From positions 62,001-126,000 of the forward strand of contig NZ_OLMK01000007.1 in assembly GCF_900290235.1 (NCBI RefSeq): a stretch of 64,000 nucleotides of DNA, written 5' to 3'. Each line of letters opens with the position of its first letter. Position 1 is the stretch's first letter. The notes beneath the pieces were generated by a model. That model made no database searches. It was not told where the DNA came from and worked only from the letters and a program-made list of their open reading frames with translations. This DNA comes from Streptomyces sp. MA5143a (GTDB lineage Bacteria > Actinomycetota > Actinomycetes > Streptomycetales > Streptomycetaceae). This document shows positions 37,650-44,337 of the stretch, one piece after another. The position numbers and the translations under genes are program-made.

Positions 37650-39176
37650 ATGCCCGACCTGCCGAAGCCCCAGGACGCCGTCGAAGCCGCGCTGTTCTCG
37701 GAGTGCTGGGACGCGGTCCTGTCGTACGCCGATCTGTGCACCTCCGGCTCGAACGCGGCGACCCAACTGGCCACCCAGGCCTTCAGCGGCGGCATGCGGG
37801 AGGCCGAGGTCCTGGAGTTCGAGGCGGGCGTCGGCCGCGGTGCGGGACGGCGGGCCCTGCGCCTGCCCCGCATACCCTTCCTCCTGACCTGGGTCAGGAC
37901 CACCGCCGCCACCTGGGAGTCCGGCGGGCAGGGCCACCGGCTCGACCCCGACCTGCGCCTGTGGCTCAACTCGGACAAGGCGTTCCGCTACGCCGGCCCG
38001 CCGCTGCACCGCCCCCTCGCCCTGCGCGCCCTCAGGGACATGCAGGAGCCCGACGCGGCGCTGCTGTGGCTGGCCGAGGTCGAGGCGCTGCCACTGACCT
38101 CGGTGGCCCGCCGACTCGGCCTGGACCCGGCCGTCGCCCGCGCCGAACTCGACCAGGTGCGGAGCCTGTTCCGCGACCGGTGCCAGCGCAACCTGGTCGA
38201 CACGCCCATGGACGCCGACTGCCGCAGCTACGCACGGCTGCTGGACGCGGTCACCCGCTCGCCCGGCACGGACACCCCCGACGACCTCTCCCGGCACCTC
38301 GCCACCTGCGTGGAGTGCGCCGAGGCGGCCGCCTGCCTCGGCCTGCACGGCGGCGGCCTGCCCGCCGCCCTCGCCGGCGGCGTCATCGGCTGGGGCGGAC
38401 TCGCCTACCTGGAGCGCCGCCGCCGCGCCGCCGAGGCGGGCCTCCTGCCCGGCCGTGCCGACTCCTCCGGCACCGACCGGGGACTCTCACCGGGCAAGGA
38501 ACCCCGCCCGAGGATCGGCCGCACCGGGATGCTGGTCGGCGCCGCCGTCGTCTCCGTGCTCGCGCTCGCCGTCTCCCTGATGCAGTTCGGCGACGACGAC
38601 ACGGCCGTGGCCGAGGACGGCAGGACGAGCGAGTCGCCGGTGGTCCAGCGGGACCCCTCCTTCCCGGAGGCCCAGCCCAGCCCGTCCGGCGATACGACCG
38701 GACTGCAGAGCACGACCCGCCCGCAGGAGACCGGCACCGACGACGGCGGTGACGGCGACAGCGACGGCGGCAACAGCAACGAGGAACCCCAGGGCGACTC
38801 CTCGACGCCCGCCAAGGTGTCGCACGAGCCGGTCGAGCCCGACAAGCCGTCCTCCGTGACCTGTCACGTCCGCTACCGGGTCGACAACGAGTGGCCGGGC
38901 GGCTTCCAGGCGACCGTCACCGTCACCACCACCAAGGCCCTCGACGGCTGGCGCCTCGACTGGTCCTACGAGGGCGGCCAGCGCGTCACCCAGATGTGGG
39001 ACGGCACCTTCGACCAGAACGGCTCCCGCGTCACGGCCACCGCCGCCGACTACAACAAGACGGTCGCCAAGGGCGGCACGTTCGGCGTCGGCTTCCTCGG
39101 AGCCTGGGAGAGCGACGCGAACACGGTCCCCGACGACTTCACCCTCAACGGCAGGCTCTGCAAGACGGCCGACTAG
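37650..39176 (+). CDS. Membrane protein joining sigma-like region, anti-sigma zinc finger and extracellular CBM2
   Basis: 508 residues. Residues about 10-60 resemble sigma region 2 (FSECWDAVLSYADLCTSGSN) and about 130-180 region 4 (LPLTSVARRLGLDPAVARAE). Residues about 213-228 are a zinc-finger anti-sigma motif, H-x3-C-x2-C (RHLATCVECAEAA). A membrane span follows at about 291-312 (MLVGAAVVSVLALAVSL), then an acidic, Gly/Ser/Thr-rich linker. Residues about 400-508 form a family 2 carbohydrate-binding module with paired Cys (SVTCHVRYRV, GRLCKTAD) and the exposed Trp set in NEWPGGF, LDGWRLDW and FLGAWESD. The layout suggests sensing cellulose or chitin outside and signalling to transcription inside. 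Confidence 0.85.
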   Translation: MPDLPKPQDAVEAALFSECWDAVLSYADLCTSGSNAATQLATQAFSGGMREAEVLEFEAGVGRGAGRRALRLPRIPFLLTWVRTTAATWESGGQGHRLDPDLRLWLNSDKAFRYAGPPLHRPLALRALRDMQEPDAALLWLAEVEALPLTSVARRLGLDPAVARAELDQVRSLFRDRCQRNLVDTPMDADCRSYARLLDAVTRSPGTDTPDDLSRHLATCVECAEAAACLGLHGGGLPAALAGGVIGWGGLAYLERRRRAAEAGLLPGRADSSGTDRGLSPGKEPRPRIGRTGMLVGAAVVSVLALAVSLMQFGDDDTAVAEDGRTSESPVVQRDPSFPEAQPSPSGDTTGLQSTTRPQETGTDDGGDGDSDGGNSNEEPQGDSSTPAKVSHEPVEPDKPSSVTCHVRYRVDNEWPGGFQATVTVTTTKALDGWRLDWSYEGGQRVTQMWDGTFDQNGSRVTATAADYNKTVAKGGTFGVGFLGAWESDANTVPDDFTLNGRLCKTAD

Positions 39177-39280
39177 CCGACGGGCCGACCTAACGGGCGG
39201 GCCCGGCCAAGAGGACAGGACCGGCAGACCGACGCGACGGGGCCGGGCAGGCCGCTGGAGGGCACACCAGGCAGGCTCGG

Positions 39281-39343
39281 CATACCGGCATACCGGCATA
39301 CCGGCATACCGGCATACCGGCATACCGGCATACCGGCATACCG
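39281..39343. repeat. 8-bp tandem repeat, unit CATACCGG, about eight copies
   Basis: Seven exact units and a truncated eighth run head to tail in the spacer downstream of the CBM2 protein. The minus strand reads as PVCRYAGM-type peptide repeats, but without gene signals. Confidence 0.96.
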
Positions 39344-39420
39344 AGCGGACGTGTGGCGCGCGCACGGCCAGGCGGGCACATCGGCAAGCCGAGGAGGCCG
39401 GCTGCCTGGCATGCGGGAGG

Positions 39421-39545
39421 GTCGTGCCAACCGGTAGTGCGGCAGGTCGTGCCTACCGGTAGTGCGGCAGGTCGTGCCTAACCGGCAGTGCGGCAGGTCG
39501 GGTCAACCGGCAGTGAGGCAGGTCGGGCCTACCGGCGAGTCGGCA
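39421..39545. repeat. 25-bp tandem repeat, about five imperfect copies
   Basis: Units begin GTCGTGCCTACCGGTAGTGC and repeat every 25-26 bp with a few substitutions; the later copies have GTCGGG and CCGGCAG. They lie between the two 8-bp arrays. Confidence 0.88.
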
Positions 39546-39550
39546 CCCTA

Positions 39551-39614
39551 CCGGCGGACCGGCGGACCGGCGGACCGGCGGACCGGCGGACCGGTGGACC
39601 GGCGGACCATCGGA
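39551..39614. repeat. 8-bp tandem repeat, unit CCGGCGGA, about eight copies
   Basis: Six near-exact and two varied units follow directly after the 25-bp array. Together the three arrays make most of 39180-39660 repetitive and non-coding. Confidence 0.94.
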
Positions 39615-39759
39615 TCGGCGGCGGGGCGGCCCTGCCGACGGACCGGCAATCGGGCGGCTCGGCGGCCGCCCCGGCTGCGCCGTCTGCCCCGCGCCGTCTG
39701 CCCCGGCCGCTCCGGTCGCCCCCGTCGGCGGGCGGATTCCTCGCTGCCGGTTAATTCGA

Positions 39760-39790
39760 TTGACGGGGCCCCGCAGGCCCCCGCTAGGGT
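39760..39790 (+). promoter_or_regulatory. Promoter candidate for the small ORF and rsgA
   Basis: TTGACG (39760-39765) and TAGGGT (39785-39790) are separated by 19 bp, slightly long. The transcript would begin about 70 bp before the small frame at 39866. It sits in a locally AT-richer patch after the repeats. Confidence 0.45.
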
Positions 39791-39865
39791 GTGATCACCC
39801 CGCATCGCGGCCACTTCGGCCGCCGGTGCCGACGACGAGCAGAGAACTACAGGAGGTGTCGACCG

Positions 39866-39937
39866 ATGGCTGTCACGGTGACGAGCGCTGCCCTCATCCA
39901 GGAATCCATCCAGTCCACCTCCGTGGTCACCGGCTGA
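39866..39937 (+). CDS. 23-residue leader ORF upstream of rsgA
   Basis: ATG 39866 opens a 23-codon frame, MAVTVTSAALIQESIQST followed by SVVTG and a stop. A perfect AGGAGG lies nine bases upstream, a stronger site than that of rsgA itself. It ends 76 bp before the TTG of rsgA. It may be a translated leader or a microprotein; there is no similarity I recognise. Confidence 0.5.
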   Translation: MAVTVTSAALIQESIQSTSVVTG

Positions 39938-40013
39938 CTCACTCAGACCTTCACCCCGCGCCGCCCCGACGGGCCCGCGCGGCCGCCGGGACCACCCTTG
40001 TGAAGGGTCTCCC

Positions 40014-41126
40014 TTGACTTTCTCCGGCTCTCCTTCCGGTTCCGCCTCCTCTCTCTCCGCTCTCACCCCCTACGGCTGGGACGACGCCTGGGCGGACGCC
40101 TTCGCCCCGTACGACGCCGAGGGCCTCGTCGCCGGGCGGGTCGTCCGGGTCGACCGGGGGCAGTGCGACGTCATCACCGCCGACGGCCCGCTGCGGGCCG
40201 ACACCGCGTTCGTCACCCCGCACGACCCCATGCGGGTCGTGTGCACCGGCGACTGGGTAGCCGTCGAACTTGCGGGCGACCCCCGCTACGTCCGCACCTA
40301 CCTGCCCCGGCGCAGCGCGTTCGTGCGCTCCACCTCCTCCAAGCGCGCCGAGGGGCAGATCCTCGCCGCCAACGTCGACCACGCCGTGGTCGCCGTGTCG
40401 CTCGCCGTGGAACTCGACCTCGGCCGCGTCGAACGGTTCCTCGCGCTGGCCTGGGAGTCCGGGGCGCAACCGGTGGTCGTGCTCACCAAGGCCGACCTCG
40501 TACCGGACGCGGTGACCCTCGCGTACCTGGTGCAGGACGTCGAGACGACCGCCCCCGGCGTCCCCGTCCTCCCCGTCAGCTCCACCTCGGGCGAGGGCGT
40601 GGACGTCCTCCGCGCGGTGCTCTCGGGCGGCACCTCCGTGCTGCTCGGGCAGTCCGGCGCGGGCAAGTCGACCCTCGCCAACGCGCTGCTCGGGGAGGAC
40701 GTCATGGACGTCCAGGCCACCCGCGACGTCGACGGCAAGGGCCGGCACACCACCACCACCCGCAACCTCCTCGCCCTTCCCGGCGGCGGCGTGCTCATCG
40801 ACACCCCCGGGCTGCGCGGCGTCGGCCTCTGGGACGCCGAGACCGGCGTCAACCAGGTCTTCGCCGAGATCGAGGAGCTCGGGGCGCGCTGCCGCTTCCA
40901 CGACTGCGCGCACGTCGCCGAGCCGGGCTGCGCGGTACTTCAGGCCGTGGACACGGGCACCCTGTCCCCACGCCGCCTGGAGAGCTACCGCAAGCTCCTC
41001 CGCGAGAACCAGCGCATCGTCGCCAAGAGCGACGCCCGCCTGCGCGCGGAGATCCGCAAGGAGTGGAAGCGGAGGGGCGCGGAGGGCCGCGCGGCGATGG
41101 AGGCGAAGCGCGGCGGCCGCCACTAG
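40014..41126 (+). CDS. rsgA: Small-ribosomal-subunit biogenesis GTPase RsgA
   Basis: A 370-residue protein from TTG 40014. The N-terminal OB-fold is followed by a circularly permuted GTPase with G4 LTKAD before G1 GQSGAGKSTL and G3 DTPGL. The C-terminal zinc domain has CRFHDCAHVAEPGCAV. RsgA checks late maturation of the 30S subunit in a ribosome-stimulated GTPase cycle. The start is TTG with GAAGGG upstream. The gene is followed by a very strong hairpin. Confidence 0.95.
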   Translation: MTFSGSPSGSASSLSALTPYGWDDAWADAFAPYDAEGLVAGRVVRVDRGQCDVITADGPLRADTAFVTPHDPMRVVCTGDWVAVELAGDPRYVRTYLPRRSAFVRSTSSKRAEGQILAANVDHAVVAVSLAVELDLGRVERFLALAWESGAQPVVVLTKADLVPDAVTLAYLVQDVETTAPGVPVLPVSSTSGEGVDVLRAVLSGGTSVLLGQSGAGKSTLANALLGEDVMDVQATRDVDGKGRHTTTTRNLLALPGGGVLIDTPGLRGVGLWDAETGVNQVFAEIEELGARCRFHDCAHVAEPGCAVLQAVDTGTLSPRRLESYRKLLRENQRIVAKSDARLRAEIRKEWKRRGAEGRAAMEAKRGGRH

Positions 41127-41142
41127 TCCCGACGGAGGGCAT

Positions 41143-41182
41143 CCCCTGGAGGGACGGGCCCGCGGGCCCGTCCCTCCAGGGG
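41143..41182. terminator. Perfect 40-bp palindrome after rsgA
   Basis: Positions 41143-41162 (CCCCTGGAGGGACGGGCCCG) are exactly complementary to 41163-41182, with no spacer. In RNA this makes a stem of about 18 bp closed by a 4-base loop, 17 bases after the rsgA stop. It is most likely a terminator. Confidence 0.85.
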
Positions 41183-41330
41183 CGCACGCTGTCCCCCTTC
41201 AGTGGCGCGGGAACCGTGCGAAACCACGCACCACCCGGCCCCGCCGAACCCCGGCCCCCTGTCGGCGGACGCCGAGCGCCGTGTCCGAATCCCGCCAGCC
41301 GAACCGTCCGCCGTCACCGAGACTGGAACC

Positions 41331-42845
41331 GTGGAGGACATCGAGGACACCAGGTACGAGGCCGTGCGGAGCCGGGACGCCCGCTTCGACGGCACCTTCT
41401 TCTTCGCCGTCACGACCACCGGCATCTACTGCCGCCCCAGCTGCCCCGCGGTGACCCCGAAACGGCACAACGTCCGCTTCCACCCCACCGCGGCCGCCGC
41501 ACAGCAGGCCGGGTTCCGGGCCTGCCGCCGCTGCCGCCCGGACACCACCCCCGGCTCGGCCGAGTGGAACGTCCGCGCGGACGCCGTGGCCCGCGCCATG
41601 CGCCTCATCGCGGACGGTGTAGTCGACCGGGAGGGCGTCGCCGGCCTCGCAGGACGTCTCGGCTACAGCGCCCGCCAGATCCAGCGGCAGCTCACCGCCG
41701 AGGTCGGCGCGGGCCCCGTCGCCCTGGCCCGCGCCCAACGCGCCCACACCGCCCGCGTCCTCCTGCGGACCACGAGCCTGCCGATCACGGAGGTCGCCTT
41801 CGCCTCCGGTTTCGCGAGCGTCCGCCAGTTCAACGACACGATCCGCGCGATCTACGCCGCGACCCCCACGGCCCTGCGCGCCACGCCCCCCGCGGGCCGA
41901 CGCCCGGCCACCCCCGCCCGCCCGCGCCCCACCGCCCCCGAACGAGGCACCCGCACCCCTTCCCCCGAAGGCACCGGCATCCCGTCCGCGGGCATCCCCC
42001 TGCGCCTGGCCCACCGCGGCCCGCACCAGTCCACCGCCCTCTTCGACGTCCTCGACGCCGAGGCGATCCCCGGCGTCGAGGAGCTGGGCGGCCCCCGGGG
42101 CCGCCGCACCTACCGCCGCACGCTGCGCCTGCCGTACGGCACCGGGATCGCCGAGGTCGACGAACGCCCGGGCACCGGCGCCCGGGACCGCACGGGCCCC
42201 GCACCCGACCGGCCCGGCGGCCACCCCGGCGGCTGGCTGGACGCCCGCCTCCACCTCACCGACCCCCGCGACCTCACCACCGCCGTCCAACGGCTGCGCC
42301 GCCTCCTCGACCTCGACGCCGACCCGTACGCCGTCGACGAGCGCCTCGGCGCCGACGAGCGGCTCGCCCCGCTGGTCGCCGCCCGGCCCGGCCTGCGCTC
42401 GCCGGGGGCGGCGGACCCGGAGGAGTGCGCCATCCGCGCCCTCGCCGGACCCACCGAAGCCGCACGGCTCGTACGCGTGTACGGCAAGCGCCTGGACGCC
42501 CCGTACGGGACGCTCACCCACCTGTTCCCCGAACCGGCCGCGCTGGCCGACGCCGACACCGGTGGGCCCCTGCGGGCGCTCGCCACGGCCCTCGCCGACG
42601 GCGCGGTGCGCCTCGACGTGGGCGCCGACCGCGACGAGGCCGAGGCCGCGCTGCTCGCCCTGCCGGGCATGGACCCGCGCACCGTCGCCGAGATCCGCAC
42701 CCGGGCCCTCGGCGACCCGGACGTGGCCCCTCCGGACACGCCCCTTCCCGACGCCTGGCGGCCCTGGCGCTCGTACGCCCTGCGCCACCTGGACCCAGCG
42801 ACCCGGAACACCCGGAACACCCGGAACACCCGGAGCGCCGGATGA
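41331..42845 (+). CDS. AdaA-AlkA fusion: methylphosphotriester-DNA sensor/regulator with 3-methyladenine glycosylase
   Basis: 504 residues from GTG 41331, chosen by family alignment; GTG 41202 would add 43 Pro-rich residues. The N-terminal Ada zinc domain keeps its four Cys (IYCRPSCPAV and FRACRRCRPD). An AraC-type HTH follows (LAGRLGYSARQIQRQL, AFASGFASVRQFNDTIRA). Residues about 220-490 are AlkA: EAIPGVEELGG, HhH-GPD LLALPGMDPRTVAEI and the catalytic Asp region LGDPDVAP. It removes alkylated bases and senses methylated phosphates to induce the response. The last codons contain a 9-bp ACCCGGAAC repeat (NTRNTRNTR). Confidence 0.92.
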   Translation: MEDIEDTRYEAVRSRDARFDGTFFFAVTTTGIYCRPSCPAVTPKRHNVRFHPTAAAAQQAGFRACRRCRPDTTPGSAEWNVRADAVARAMRLIADGVVDREGVAGLAGRLGYSARQIQRQLTAEVGAGPVALARAQRAHTARVLLRTTSLPITEVAFASGFASVRQFNDTIRAIYAATPTALRATPPAGRRPATPARPRPTAPERGTRTPSPEGTGIPSAGIPLRLAHRGPHQSTALFDVLDAEAIPGVEELGGPRGRRTYRRTLRLPYGTGIAEVDERPGTGARDRTGPAPDRPGGHPGGWLDARLHLTDPRDLTTAVQRLRRLLDLDADPYAVDERLGADERLAPLVAARPGLRSPGAADPEECAIRALAGPTEAARLVRVYGKRLDAPYGTLTHLFPEPAALADADTGGPLRALATALADGAVRLDVGADRDEAEAALLALPGMDPRTVAEIRTRALGDPDVAPPDTPLPDAWRPWRSYALRHLDPATRNTRNTRNTRSAG

Positions 42846-42898
42846 CAACGCCTCCATCAGAAGCGACGACCCTCTCAGTGGCACCAAGGAGTTCAGCC

Positions 42899-43441
42899 GT
42901 GAGCGCCGGACAGCGGACCTACTGCACCACCGTCGACAGTCCCGTCGGCCCCCTCCTCCTGACCGCCGACGCGTCCGGCGTGCTCACCTCCCTCTCCGTG
43001 CCGGAGCAGAAGGGCGGCCGGGTGCCGCTCGCGGACTGGCGCCACGACCCGGCGCCCTTCCGCGAGGCCGCGGAACAGCTCGCCGCCTACTTCGCCGGGG
43101 AGCTGAAGGAGTTCCGGCTGGAGTCGCGCGCCGAGGGAACGGAGTTCCGGCAGCGGGTCTGGGCCGCCCTCGACGACGTGCCGTACGGCGCGACCACCAC
43201 GTACGGCGCCATCGCCGCCCGTATCGGCGCGCCCAGGGCCGCCGTCCGGGCCGTCGGCGGCGCGATCGGCGCCAACCCGCTGCTCATCCTCCGCCCCTGC
43301 CACCGGGTGATCGGCGCGGACGGCTCCCTCACGGGCTACGCCGGCGGCCTCGACCGCAAGCGTCTGCTGCTCGGCCTGGAGGGAGTGCTCGGGGCCACCG
43401 GACGGGACGGCGGGGTGACCCCGGCGGCGGACACGGCTTGA
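42899..43441 (+). CDS. ogt: Methylated-DNA-protein-cysteine methyltransferase
   Basis: About 180 residues from GTG 42899, which has AAGGAG seven bases upstream; an ATG at 42842 overlapping the previous stop would add 19 residues. The active-site Cys is in LRPCHRVIG. The HTH has VPYGATTTYGAIAARIGAPR and AVRAVGGAIGANPL, and the C-terminus LTGYAGGLDRKRLLL is typical. It directly reverses O6-alkylguanine by suicidal alkyl transfer. It follows the AdaA-AlkA gene and is probably coinduced with it. Confidence 0.94.
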   Translation: MSAGQRTYCTTVDSPVGPLLLTADASGVLTSLSVPEQKGGRVPLADWRHDPAPFREAAEQLAAYFAGELKEFRLESRAEGTEFRQRVWAALDDVPYGATTTYGAIAARIGAPRAAVRAVGGAIGANPLLILRPCHRVIGADGSLTGYAGGLDRKRLLLGLEGVLGATGRDGGVTPAADTA

Positions 43442-43492
43442 CGGTCGTGGGGGCTCGGCCCGATGGCCGTGGTGGGCCGGGCGGGGCGCCGC

Positions 43493-43975
43493 TCAGCGGC
43501 CGAGCACCGCTCCGACCCACGCCCCCGCGACGAGCAGGCAGGCGAAGAGTTCCGCCAGCACGCTGGAGCCGCCCGACCGCATCGCCGTGCGCACGGCCGC
43601 CGCCGCCTCGCGGTGCCGGCCGAGCCGGAGCCGCTCGGACAGGTAGATGCCGCCGACGAACCCGGGGATCGCGCCGACCACCGGGACGAGCACGAAGCCC
43701 AGGAGCGCCCCGACACCGGCGTACACCGCCATCCGGGGGGAGGCGCCGCTCAGCTCCAGGCGCCGGGGCGGCAGCATCCAGCGGGCCGCCCGGGCCAGCA
43801 GCAGGACAGCCGTGGAGCCGACCAGGACCCACCAGGCGACCGGGCGGGGCTCCTCCAGCGCCCACCACATGACCCCGGCCCACACCAGGAGGGATCCCGG
43901 TACGCCGGGCACCAGCACTCCGCACAGGCCGAGCAGCACGACCACGCCGACCAGCAGGAGTTCCCACACTCCCAT
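43493..43975 (-). CDS. DUF456 membrane protein
   Basis: A 160-residue hydrophobic protein with four or five membrane spans (LLLVGVVVLLGLCGVLVPGV, AWWVLVGSTAVLLLARAA, AGVGALLGFVLVPVVGAIPG, ELFACLLVAGAWVGAVLGR). The Gly/Pro pattern GVPGSLLVW and the repeated GAIPGFVGG match DUF456. Function is unknown. It converges with the ogt gene. Confidence 0.85.
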   Translation of the reverse strand: MGVWELLLVGVVVLLGLCGVLVPGVPGSLLVWAGVMWWALEEPRPVAWWVLVGSTAVLLLARAARWMLPPRRLELSGASPRMAVYAGVGALLGFVLVPVVGAIPGFVGGIYLSERLRLGRHREAAAAVRTAMRSGGSSVLAELFACLLVAGAWVGAVLGR

Positions 43976-44337
43976 CTGCCCAGGGTGCCGGACCGCGCGA
44001 GAAGACGCAGGTCAGGGCGGCCGCCCCGGTGGCTGCCGCAGCCGCCTTCGCCCCTCCCCGCCGGCCGGATTTCCCGGCGTACGCAGACCCTGACCCGGCG
44101 GTCCTCTTCCCGCTCCACGGGAACGCACGGCTCCGCGCGGACACGGCGGACGTCCCCGTACCACCGCCCCAGGTACGGGACAACACACACCCCCGGAGGA
44201 TCCTCCGGCCTCTCGACTCCCTTGCTTCGCACCGGAGTTCGACGTGTAGTCCGACACGCCGTGCGGTCATCGGCTCTGCGGGCTGATTTTCCGGATGCCC
44301 CGTTTTCATACGGCTGTTGAGGTGGACAATTAGGGGC
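43976..44337. other. Intergenic region between divergent DUF456 and PP2C-like genes
   Basis: These 362 bp hold no supported gene. One imperfect hairpin (GTCCCCGTACC and GGTACGGGAC around a 9-base loop) lies at about 44151-44180. The last 60 bp are AT-richer and likely contain the rightward promoter. Confidence 0.5.

Noticed and set aside
39173..39430. Minus-strand frame with PVCRYAGM peptide repeats
   Set aside because: It arises from the 8-bp DNA array and has no ribosome site or start context. It is not a repeat protein.
39281..39614. CRISPR array
   Set aside because: Units are 8 or 25 bp head to tail without unique spacers, and no cas genes are present.
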